64,000 bases of DNA from Chelydra serpentina. Its lineage: Eukaryota > Chordata > Testudines > Chelydridae. Positions 19,444-30,215 of this stretch are shown one piece after another. Below the pieces are notes generated by a model. It did no database searches. It had not been told where the DNA came from and worked only from the letters and a program-made list of their open reading frames with translations. How positions within the stretch are numbered: the stretch's first letter is position 1; the number at the start of each line of letters is the position of its first letter. The position numbers were made by a program, and so were the translations under genes. The DNA is taken from the NCBI GenBank assembly GCA_037349315.1, contig JBAIAC010000035.1, positions 7,082,501 through 7,146,500 on the forward strand. The letters are read 5' to 3'.

Positions 19444-22400
19444 TTTGTAAGGAAAAAGGAAGAAGAAAAGCTTTTGTGAGGCGACTGGTGATACACAGTT
19501 ACTTTGAACCTGCTACCAATCTTGACGCCCATCAGTCAGTAATAATATTTGTACCTGCGTAGTACTCTTCCTCCAGAGAGATGAGTGTTTTGTTAAGTTG
19601 GTGACGGTGACCACACTTCCCCTTACGTAAAACCGAAGATGTTTCAGTTTGTCTGAAATTCAGCTGATGGTTATTTTTATTTGTCGTAGCAGCCTTTCCT
19701 CCAATATTCTTTGCTGAGGAATACTGAATTCCTCTCTGACCCCTAGTTAAATACTCTGATCCCTAACCGTGCTAATCACCTGCAACTGTCATTGAAGTCA
19801 TCTGGAACTGCAGGGATATGTCCCATCTTTAGGAAGCTAAGGCCAGAATCTGTACTCAGATCTTCCCTTTCTGCATAAGTCAGGAGGTGGAAAGGGGCCA
19901 GAAACTGGCTGCCACTGGCCAGTAGAGGATTCCACTGTAGGAGGGGAGTTGCTGGCTGATGCAGGTGTGCTGCATCTTGCCAGTGCCCTGGGCATAGGTG
20001 ATTGGAGTTGGGGGACTGAACCAGGGCAATCCTCCACTTCTCCAGGGTCAATTAAGGACCCTTGGTCAGTGGTGCAAGTTAGAGCTGCCTGGAAGCTGCT
20101 CCAACTCTCAGCCAGAACTGAGTGGAGCTCAGTCACAGGAGAGAATCAAGTTCATAGGCTTAATTTCACCCTCTCCAGAACATAGGCTAACGTAAGGTGA
20201 TCCTTCCTTTTATTTGGATCCGTATTTGGTTTTAAAGCAATACTTGTGCTAGCTATTGTAACTTTATTTGCTATGTTTGGTATGCGTTTGTGTTTCATGT
20301 AACTCTCTTCTTCTTTGTGTCTTCTATACAAAGAGAGCTTTTCTTGCTGCCCTCCATGCCTTCATTATCATGTTGGGACGCTGTTGCTTGATTCAAAACA
20401 CTTGCTAAGGGAAACCGGCCAGGCTAGGGGGAAAAAGAACAATTCAGCCACATATAAAGATGTGAGAGCTGGAAAAACAATCTCCTGAAGAAAGGGGTTA
20501 ACCATGATAAACCATCAAGTTAAATGAGACTCAAAGCTAATGTGACCCTTGTCCTAGATATCATAAAGTTGATTGCAGGAGCCCCAAATCAGGGTTGAAT
20601 GTTGGGATAGGACACCAGTTAAGCACTAATTGTGCTTTGTTCTCCAAATGGCTGATATTTTTCTAGATATTTTCATATGGCTTAATTGTTTTTGTTTTTT
20701 TAATAACTTGGCTTGTTTTACGTGATCAGCTCTCAGTACTGATTTAATTTTTTTTCTAAATGGTAAGAATAAGTGACTCTAATTCTATTGTCGGGGGGGG
20801 GGGGGTGTCAGTAGAATTCTTAATAAATAGAACCCCAGCAGGCTTTCAGTTGACTCTGTTCTGAAATAGAAAGTAGACAGTTGATCCACTGAGAGACTCT
20901 TTTGTTATTGTCCATAGAGGAATCATTGGCCACCAGAGGGAGCCCATAATATTTAATGAATGCCATAGAAACAAAATGAGAATGACAAGGAAAAGTAGCT
21001 CATGAGAAACCTTGGCTCAAGTCTATGATGATGCTAAAATCAGATGCCTTCCCTAGCTCCCTGCAAGGTCTGCGTGTTTGCAGAACTTCATGAAAATCCA
21101 ACTTAATAATATACATTGTGGTTTCATTTCTTCAACAACAACAACAAAAATTGCCTAAATGTTTAGCTAGAAGTTTCTCCATAACTTGTTCAGCTCCATG
21201 ACCTTAGTGTGAGAAGGTGGTTGCACAAGTTCCAGTGTTTGGTACCCTCGGGGCGCTACTCCTCACTGGCCAAGTTCAGTGCTGTGTGACTAGTAACGGT
21301 AGTGCTTGTTTTCTGTCTTGGCTTTGTGTTGCCACTATGACCTTTCATTTTTCAATGTCTCCAACTACTCTGTGGCTTTGGATACAGCTGTTTGTATTCA
21401 GACCAGAACTAGTAACAACAACCTCCTTATGTCAACTCCCTGTGAAGCATCACCTCAGTTTAAAGATTTACTGGCATTCTCTGACTCATGCCCGTTATAA
21501 TTTGCAGAAGCCTTTAACTCCTGTGTGCCCGTTTTTCTTTTGCTGGCTTGATCCTCATGTGGCCTCTATTAGAGAAAATTCAGCAGGTGCAAGAACACTT
21601 GCTTAAAAGGCACTCAAGTGGTGCAAATCCTAACAACTTTTCAACCAATGGGCCCTTGGAGACAGATAAAAGCAAAAGGAAAACCCTCTGCTTTGCTCAC
21701 TAACAGTTGTGAAACCTGTTTATTGTATTTTCATCCACAGGGCTTTGAAATATTTTCCCTGACAGACCCCTTTATAAATGTAATATTTGCCTTATGAGAA
21801 GTTTCTCTGCAGTACTAGTAATACATGAACCCTTCCAATTGGTGGTAAAGGAGCCCTAAGAGCTTGAGATGTTAAATTATCTTAGAACCAAGTGAGTACT
21901 TCCTTTTAAGTGTGTAGATTTAAAAAAAACCCAAATGGTCACCTAGTCTGTAGTTTAGATGGGGCCTTGAGTGCTGCAGGTGTAGAAGACAACAGCAGCT
22001 TTGCTGGCAGAAGTACAAGGCAGACATCTGTGATCTGTTGTTTCTGGTTATTGTCAGTAAAAGAAATGAAAGTTGGGCCGTGATGGAGGCAAGCATCCCC
22101 CTCAATGAGTTCCCCTTTGACTGCTCTCTTGGAGACGGGGAGGAAGGTGCCTTCCATGGACTAGGTCTGCTCCCAAATCTGGCAGATCCTCTGAGATCCA
22201 TTGATGGTCAGGGCCCTCCATGAAGTGGCTTTTGTACGCCACCTCATTTGCTGTGTCTCTCGACACACTTCCCCGAACCCTCTTCTCTCCCACACTTACC
22301 CAGAATCGCTGTGCAAGTTTCCCCCGGTTGGCGTGCTCCAGTCTGTTGTGAATGGGCAGCCCTAGGAGTAAGAGAGTTGTCCCCACCACCTCAAAGCCTA

Positions 22401-23149
22401 TCATTCTTTGACCTCTGAGACTGAAGGTGCCTGTTTCACTGGTTTCTTTTGGTGCTGATGCTGCTCCATTAGACACTGGATTCAGATCTCCAGCTCATGC
22501 CCAACAGCCATCAAACAACGATGAGTTTTGGTGACTGTCTGATATGTATCAGCTTTGTTTTGATACACTGCAGAGAGGCATGAGTGAAAGAAGAGCCTAT
22601 CTATTGTTTGTTCCACAGTCACACAACAGTTCTGTCACTGATGCATTCAAACAGGCAGAAGGACAGAGAAAAAACCTTAACTCAGAATTTTCAGATTTCT
22701 GTATGATAAAATTTTCTAGTCTTCACCTTGAATTAATGTTGGATTTTTGTGTGTATAATAAGCTGCATAAAATGTTCAGTGTAAGTGATTGGAACATCAA
22801 ATCAATACATGACAAGTGTTTCCTAATATGTCTTGCCCAACATAATAGTGGAATGGTGCTTCGTACCTGCGGGAGAGCAGATGGTTTTAATTGTCTAGAA
22901 ATGGAACCGTGTGTGCCTGGGAAAGGAGATTAGGTGAATTTTAATGCACCTCTGCAGGCTCAGTGTCCCCATACTATTTTTCCCTGCTGCAGAGCAACTT
23001 AATAGCCTGTACTTTCCCTTCAAACATTTCTGGGATTTTTCTAGGAGCCAAAGGAAGCCTGGCACTTAACTCTCACTGAATTGAGTGGGATTTGGGTGCC
23101 CTGTTCTCTCAGGAAACTTCAAAAATCCCAGCTATCATACCTAAGCCTG
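19444..23149. other. Intron 2 segment, mostly unrecognised
   Basis: Contains a G13 run (20793-20805), a CTCF-like motif (20930-20943) and a GC-richer patch at about 21940-22530 with long minus-strand frames that I could not match to any family. The rest shows nothing I can name. Confidence 0.5.
20930..20943 (+). promoter_or_regulatory. CTCF-like motif
   Basis: CCACCAGAGGGAGC is one base off the common CTCF core. Motif match only. Confidence 0.35.
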
Positions 23150-23152
23150 TTA

Positions 23153-23348
23153 GGGTATGTCGACACTGCAATAGAAGACCCACGGCTGGCCCATATCAGC
23201 AGACTTGGGCTCATGGGGCTTGGTCTGCAGGGCTATAAAATTGCAGTGTAGGCATTCAGGCTTGAGCCCGAACATCATTATAGCCCCGCAGCCTGAGTCT
23301 GCTGACATGGGCCAGCCATAGGTCTTCTGTTGCCATGTTGATATACCC
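23153..23348. mobile_element. PIF/Harbinger-type MITE (196 bp)
   Basis: The left end GGGTATGTCGACACTGCAA mirrors the right end TTGCCATGTTGATATACCC, with TTA duplications at 23150-23152 and 23349-23351. The two halves are largely complementary (blocks 'agcagacttgggctc' and 'gagtctgctgacatgggcc'), so a transcript would fold into one long hairpin. Confidence 0.88.
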
Positions 23349-23351
23349 TTA

Positions 23352-25192
23352 AGGTCTAGGATTTGGCTGTACAAAACATATATCAGGTTGTAAAACAGTT
23401 AAGTGTACCAGTAGATCCTATGGCTCCCAGCTCGTTGAAATATCTGGCCAGTAAAATCATCATTTTTATTGAGTGGGGTCCTCAAACATCTCTTGCTATC
23501 TGAGCCCTCTGGGTTGTCGTCCCCATGTAAATATTGAAATGGAACTTCCCTAATTAGCAAAGTTCAAAGGTAATGGGGATAATCTCATTTTTTAGTGTTG
23601 ACCACTGACAGACTTTACCCAACAGGGGGCAAGATGATTATGGCTGAGTTCGCAGATTGAATTGAATTTTAACTAGCAGGGTCTCTGTTTATCTGTGTTC
23701 TGCAACACCAGACTTCTAATATCTTTCCTGGGCTGTGTATATGAAAGATGTATCCTTGTGGGTTTACAAATCCTCATTTTTGATCACTTAAATGGACATG
23801 GTAAAAATAATGAATGGTGCATCAAATTGAAGAAAAATCTTTCATTTCCCCTTAAAATTCATGGGGCCCTACGCTCCTTTGTTGTCTTTTTGAGTACTAA
23901 TACACTTGAATGTCTTAAGACACTAAGATTTTTTTTCCATTCTGTGAGATTGATTTCTCTGGAGCAGAGTAATGCTCCCTAACAAAACACCGTATTTGTT
24001 TTTATGAATTCCCCCGTTAGAAAAAACACAGAGATTATCCCCCAATAAATCTTGTTTTTAAAACTCCACGTTTTTGGGGGTATTATTTCTCTCTACAGCA
24101 ATTTCATCAGTGTCTTGGCATCTCTCTGCACTCCACCCTTCATTTCAGCAAGGTTCATCTTCCCATTCCTCCTTTGCCCACTGGAGTATTAGGCAAATCA
24201 TAGTCACATTAACTAGCAGGTTTTATTAAATCCGATTCCCACCCCCCCACCCCCACACAGTAGCACTTACAGCAAGATTTTCACAAATGGGGGCCTAACA
24301 TTAAGCTTGTATATAGGAGCTGCTGGGTGTGTGACATGTTTGAAAAATCAGGCCATCTGTTTAGAAGCCTACTCTCAGGCAAGCTGGCTTTGATTTGATT
24401 TGATAACCTCGGCCCTGGTTAATATAACCCCATCACACATCTGTTAGCAACTTCGTGTAACAAAGCAACATTTACAGCTCAGAAATGCTGCTAACAGTAT
24501 GGCCAGCGGTGTCCCCATCATGGCGATGTCCAGACAGTGACCCCACTGCTCTCCCTAACTCCCTTTGGGTGGTGATGAAAGACCTCAAAGGGCATCTGGA
24601 GTGCTATCTGCGCACCACATGTGCGCGGCAACGTCTGGCCTGCCTTCCCCATGACCTACCTGCAGTACTTAGTGATACCCTAAAACCCCTTAAAAAGATT
24701 CCAATCTCCAAGGCCATGATCCACTCCCTCAGATGAAACAGGGACTCTCTAGTGTTGCGTTCTAAGATATACACAGAGGGCTGTGCTCTTAACTCATTCA
24801 GTGCCAAATTGTCTGAGTTAGGTAGACACCATAAATGGTTGCAACCTCAGCTATGGAGCAACTGCTATGGGTCTCTGTAATGTTTGTAAGTGGCCTCTAT
24901 CACTGTAGCATCTGTGACCCTTGCCGCTAACAGGAATCCACTAATCATGAAAGCTTTCCCCACAGAAGCAAGTGAATTAGTTAATGATGTTTGCTCTGTA
25001 TCAGTGATGTGCTTTATCTGTGCATCCCACAGTGTGGCCTCGCCAATACTGCAGCCCCAGGGGTCTCCATGCTGCCTGCTGGGATTTCCCTCACTGCACC
25101 AATGTGATTCTTCCCCTCTGCAGGGTATCTTTGGCAGTGCCTGCTGCTGCTTTTACTGCTGCTTCACTCCTGTTCTGGGGGATCCTGTCGAG
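23352..25192. other. Intron 2 segment, nothing firmly recognised
   Basis: A possible CTCF-like core (CCAACAGGGGGC, 23619-23630) is present. The stretch at about 24485-25190 is richer in GC and has two weak open frames without family similarity I can see; it may be a decayed repeat. Confidence 0.4.
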
Positions 25193-25379
25193 GGGGGAGG
25201 GATAGCTCAGTGGTTTGAGCATTGGCCTGCTAAACCCAGGGTTGTGAGTTCAATCCTTGAGGGGGCCATTTAGGGATCTGGGGCAAAAATTGGGGCTTGG
25301 TCCTGCTTTGAGCAGGGGGTTGGACTAGATGACCTCCTAAGGTCCCTTCCAACCCTGAGATTCTATGATTCTATGATCT
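25193..25379 (+). mobile_element. tRNA-derived Cry-type SINE, copy 1
   Basis: The head is tRNA-like: A box TAGCTCAGTGG (25203-25213) and B box GAGTTCAATCC (25246-25256). A unique body follows ('ggggcaaaaattggggcttg'), then a CR1-like tail 'ggttggactagatgacctcc' ending in ATTCTATG repeats. SINEs of this build, with tails borrowed from CR1, are established in cryptodiran turtles. The RNA polymerase III promoter looks intact. Confidence 0.9.
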
Positions 25380-27530
25380 GGTGGGGAGAGTGAGAGAGAA
25401 CAGTGTTAACGGGGCATGCAGAGGGAGACGGACTTTGGCTGGCAGAAGGAAAGAAATGCAGCTTCCATCGAATGGGATAGTGACTGATTGAGAGCTGAAA
25501 GGGCTGCTCTCAGATAGGGGTCCCTCAAAATTACTGCAGTTGTTAGTTCAGTGAGGCGTGTCCTCTGGATTCTAAAAAAATCTGTCGCTGTCTTCTAGTA
25601 ATGATGTTAATGTCTCTTGTGGGCCTTTACATATGTCGTGGGTGGGTGCTCTCTGCTGGTTGCTCAGCAGCTGTGAGCGGGCTACAAATACTGGTTCCAG
25701 AGTGGTACTGACAGCAATCACACTGGTGCATGACCAAGGAAGGAATCAGAGTCATGTTGCCTTAGTTGTCAGCTCTCTTAACCACACCAAAATAAAACAA
25801 TCGGCCCGAACCTGGTCCAGTTGAAGTCCCAGGGCAAAACTCCTGTTGATGTGAATTGGGAGAAGGACACAGTCCCAGAGTTTACCAAATATGAAGGTCC
25901 AGACCAGTAGAGTAATAGCGGGCCCTTTCATAGTGCTATTCATCCCCAGAGCACTTTAACAAATATTAACTAATTAAAAACGATGACATCAATGGGAGAA
26001 GGCATCTAACATTTGTGAGTAATGAAAACTCTAAAAATAAACATGATGCCCATGGCCTCTGTAAGAATCTGTATGTAACTTTATCTTTGTCTTGCTTGAC
26101 GCATGAAGTGAGTTAACTAGACCCAGATACTCTTGGTGGAGACCTCATCAGTTCTGGGTTTCCAAAGATTAGACTCATGAAACTAGACTGATGGTTGTTT
26201 TTCTTGTGTTGATTTGTCTAGGAATTTCCCATTGGCTTCCCCTCAGTGTCCTTCCCTCTCTTATTTTAATTCTGTCTGAATGCTCCCCTGAATGAGTGGG
26301 AATTATTGAAAGTGGATTACATACGGTTTGGCAACTACTGTATCTTTATGCCATCTCAGCGAGTGAATCGTGCTATCATTTCTGATCAGTCCTGTGTGTA
26401 TAATGGGATTAGAATGCGTTTAAATGAACTTTAGGTTGATCTTATCATGCATGCAGTGTTGAGAGAAGCCGTTTTTAGCACAAGCTCTGTGTGAAAATGA
26501 TTTTGGCCTGTCAGCTACTTTTGGCAGCATTCCTGCAGTGATAGCCGTGCCACCAAGAAACGGCAGGCTGCTATTTCACGATTTGGGTTTAGACCTGTGC
26601 ACCGCATAATGAGCATGATCACCTTGGGTTTGGTGTGCCGTACTAAGGGGTTGGGAGGTGACTGCATGAGTCATGTCAAAACCACACTTCAGCTCACATT
26701 TGATTAATTTATATTAATTATATTCTGCACCCCCACCCCTGTCAGACAGAGGAATCGGCTTTCTTTGATAGCGGGTTTTCCTAACTGACATTCTGGGGAC
26801 CCCCCACTGACTCATGCCACTAACTCCTTTCCAGAGGGGCAAAAATGTACCAGCTCAGAAAATAGGTGAACAAAACTGCTGCTGCAAACCTATGGATTGT
26901 TCAGCAGCAGAAGTTGCACAGTGAGGATTTACTGTTTCTAGAACAGTAGATTAAACTGTTCAATTTGCCTTCAGTTTAGGGTGCAAGAAATCCTGGACCA
27001 TTAATAAATCCTCATCTCTTGCCAAGCTGTGCTGCTGCACCCAGTCCAGATGGCACGGTCTTGTGTTGGTTGGTTGGTTGGTTTCTGTTGCTTTAAGATA
27101 ATAAGGCCATATCTTTTTCTTGTAAGTACTGTAAAGTTAGTGGGTTTAGGGCCGTCTAAGTTTTAAAGAGTTCAGAAATATCTTCATTGCTCCTATCAAA
27201 GACACAGAGGCTTGTCTTGTGCTGAAGAATTAAGCTCTGATCCTGCCAGAGCTACAGGTACAATGGTGCCAGGTAGGTGCCGGGTTTGCTGTTGGTTTGT
27301 TTTCCAGTACAATTTTTGCTAGAGAACCAGAGTTGGTTCTTGCCCCTGAGCATTTTCTGTAACGGAAAAGATCCTTCTAAGGTCTAGGAATACAAACACT
27401 TAGCACCTAATATCATACTTTACATCTTCAAACCTCTAACTTGCTAATCTTCATAACACCCCCGCCCCCCGAGAGGTAGGTGAACATTACAAAATCACCA
27501 TTTCACTTTTGGGAGTAATCCTGCCAGTAT
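25380..27530. other. Intron 2 segment, single-copy-looking
   Basis: No repeat family recognised except a short (TTGG)n run near 27066-27082. The 26270-26660 part has balanced composition and no repeat feel; it could be conserved non-coding DNA, but nothing here proves it. Confidence 0.4.
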
Positions 27531-27803
27531 GGCTTTGTCTACACTAGCACTTTTGTCAGCAAAACTTTTGTCAGTCAGGGGTGTGAAAAACAAAAACAAA
27601 ACCCCACCCCCGATCAATATAAGTTGCATTAACAAAAGCACTGTTGTGGACAGTGCTGTGTTGGCAGGGGACGCTCTCCCGCCATTTGTTGGGAGTGGTT
27701 TAATTATGCCGGTGGCATAGAGAAGCTACACAGGAGACCTTACAGTGCCACACCTGCAGCGGTACAGCTGTGCCACTGTAAGGTCTGTAGTGTAGACATA
27801 GCC
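27531..27803. mobile_element. PIF/Harbinger-type MITE (273 bp)
   Basis: The left end GGCTTTGTCTACACTAGCA mirrors the right end AGTGTAGACATAGCC. The right flank is TAA; the left flank TAT is one base off. The interior ('gtcagtcaggggtgtgaaaa') recalls the element at 59831. Confidence 0.8.
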
Positions 27804-27908
27804 TAAGATTCACTGTTGGGGATAAACTGTGGCCATAATAGGATTTGAACAGAGTTAAGCAACTGGTTAAAGATGATTCCAGCTAAAAGGACTTAATTGT
27901 TGTTTGAG

Positions 27909-28010
27909 AGACAAGGTGGGTGAGATAATATCCCTTATTGGACCAACTTCTGTTGGGGAGTGGAGAAGCTTTCGAGCTTACACAGAGCTGTTCTTCAGGT
28001 CTGGGTTAGG
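27909..28010 (-). repeat. Second ribozyme-motif repeat family, copy 1
   Basis: On the minus strand: 'cagacctgaagaacagctc', a hairpin, 'gctcgaaagctt', then 'caacagaagttggtccaata' and 'ctcacccaccttgtctc'. The 27961-27998 part follows the order CTGAAGA - hairpin AGCT/AGCT - GAAA - GC. The family is shared with 56631-56735. The class is uncertain; it is parallel in layout to the repeats at 7603 and 33431. Confidence 0.65.
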
Positions 28011-28390
28011 TATTATTCGGCTGACTAGTGTGGATGGGGATGTGCTGTGATAAACCATTTTAGAAACATGATATAGCTCAAATATGGATTTATCACAGTG
28101 TTTCGCCGCCCCTGGCTGGCCAGCCAAATCAAGCATAGATAGTTCTGCCAGACTTGTTCTTGAAACTTTAAAGCGGCTCAGCTAGTGTAGTTAAATTCTC
28201 AGCATAGATGGAGCCGCACAGTGGTTAGATGATTTGCCCAGAATCATACAGTGAGTCTGTGGCAGAGATGGAGACTAGGAGTTCCTGGCTTTTGGTCCCA
28301 TGCTTAGTTCCCTTAATTATGCTCCCTCTGCAGCTATACTATTCGGCAACAAGCAGAAAAATGTTCCTGTGCCACTTACTTCCTGATGGA

Positions 28391-28730
28391 AAAACGACGA
28401 GGAGTTCTTGTGGCACCTTAGAGACTAACAAATTTATTTGGGCATAAGCTTTCGTAGGCTAGAACCCACTTCATCAGATGCATGGAGTGGAAAATACAGC
28501 AGCAGGTGTGTGTGTGTGTATATGTGTGTGTATAGTACATGAAAAGATGGGAGTTGCCTTACCAAGTGGGGGGGTCGGTCTAACAAGACAATTCAATTAA
28601 CAGTAAAATACCAAGGGAGGAAAAATCACTTTTGTAGTGGTAATGAGTGTGGCCCATTTCAAACAGTTGGCAAGAAGGTGTTAGTAACAGTAGGGGGAAA
28701 TTGATATGGTAAAATTCCACTGAAACATTC
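28391..28730 (-). mobile_element. Retroposed repeat with hammerhead-like motif, copy C
   Basis: On the minus strand the 3' part matches copies A and B ('aaatttgttagtctctaagg', 'tgccacaagaactcctcg'). The core at 28441-28481 is intact in sequence: CTGATGA, A, hairpin GTGGG/CCTAC with one G-U pair, GAAA, then a short stem. Upstream parts of the element extend to about 28730 ('ggtaatgagtgtggcccatt' on +). It is interrupted by a (GT)n run at about 28506-28533. Confidence 0.65.
28506..28533. repeat. (GT)n microsatellite, interrupted
   Basis: Two GT runs separated by TATAT. Confidence 0.9.
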
Positions 28731-29980
28731 TTTTCCCAACTTCTTTTGGTGTGAGAAGTGGGGCCCCTAGCATCTCCTGAGCATTGGAGACCAAGCTCTG
28801 TGGGGTCTGTACTGTGTAAGCCAGAGGCTTACACGTATGCTGCATTCAATCAAACAAAACCACCATCTTTCATTTGTTTGTTTGTGACTGCCCTGGTTTT
28901 TGTTTTATGAGCAAACCTAGTGGAAGATCCACAAGAGCGGGCACTTGAATTCATTCAGGGAGTTGGAGAAGTTTACCTGGGTGGTCAGGACTTATCCCTA
29001 AAAGCCATGATGCAAGACTCTCCTTTTAAAGGAGTCCTTTACCAAAGGCTTGAATGGTCTGAGCTGAAGCCATAATTGCTCAATTTATGCTGAGAATCTT
29101 TATAGCCTGTCTGGAACCCCTGCTCCTTTGAGGGTCTGCAGTGGCCAGGGCTTTTTAAGCCCTCCCACCGTTTAATTTGAAGTCTAAAACAGACAGAAAT
29201 GTGCTCTCTGACTGTCTGTAAATAGAGCCATCAAGCTACCCTCACCCAAGCAAGCCGTGGTCATTTCAGGAGTGATGAAATTATCTAAAACGGCTGCTTG
29301 TGTCTGACACACCAAGCAATTGCCAACTTAACTCTGCCAGAAGGCCTTTGGGAAGAGAATGCATTTTCCCTCGATAAGCTTCCTTTCCCCCCCTCCCCGC
29401 CCCGCCACCCATTGCGTCTTGCGGCTTGTATGAGCATTCTTCCTTACTAGTTCATATGAAGCCAGTCAGTCAAGGGAGGACAATATTTTCAACATCAGAA
29501 AGCTAATTCAAAAGGGTTGAGGCGTTGTCTGGAGGGGTTGTCAGTTAAAGTGATTCTGAAGTGTTCAGAGAGGCAAGTTCAGCAGTATTGTACCCCTCCC
29601 CCCCGCAAGGCGCTCAGCCTGGCACCAGGATGCCAGAAAAGGCTGCAGAGAAGCCTGGTATTTCAACCTGGCAACGGAGAAGGAACCTGTCGTAAGCTGT
29701 GTGCTGGGTCGCATGTTGTGCCCTAAGACGGTGTACAATTGAAGTGATCTTTTCATGTGTGTACGTTAAGGTAAGCTGTTCTTTGAGTGACAGGTCCTGC
29801 TGGCAATACAGTGCATGGAAAAGTAGGAGAGGAGGATTGATTGCTGTTGTCCTAACTAAATATTTTGGTGACTCTCTAGTTGCTAACTCTTCAGGAGGGG
29901 CTAAAATGTAGTAAAAATGTACTCGTTCAGAAAGTAGGTGAATTGCTGCCGGCGGCTCTACCAACCTATGGAGCTGTCAT
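28731..29980. other. Intron 2 segment, nothing recognised
   Basis: Ordinary composition apart from short C-rich patches near 29390 and 29596; no family similarity seen. Confidence 0.45.
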
Positions 29981-29983
29981 GAA

Positions 29984-30215
29984 GTTCATAGAATGATAGA
30001 AATGTAGGGCTGGAGGGGACCTTGAGAGGTCATGTGGTCCAGTCCCCTTCTCCCCCCTCTTCCCCCCCCCCCCCCCCCCGGGCCGTGGCACTGAGGCAGG
30101 GCCAAGTAAACTAGAGCATCCTTGACAGGTGTTTGGGAATTCCAGAGCCTCTCTTAAGCCCTGGAACAGGTTAGCAACTATGGAGGGTTTTAAAAAAATT
30201 GGATCAGACCTAGTG
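29984..30215 (-). repeat. CR1 LINE fragment
   Basis: On the minus strand it ends in the CR1 tail (+ strand 'ttcatagaatgatagaaatg', 'gctggaggggaccttgagag'). A C18 run (30062-30079) splits it from an upstream CR1 part ('gacaggtgtttgggaattcc' on +). Confidence 0.7.
30062..30079. repeat. C18 homopolymer
   Basis: Uninterrupted C run inside the CR1 fragment, probably grown from its C-rich segment. Confidence 0.95.

Noticed and set aside
25193..25265. Functional tRNA gene
   Set aside because: The tRNA-like head has both promoter boxes, but a SINE body and CR1-like tail follow and two further copies exist, so it is a SINE.
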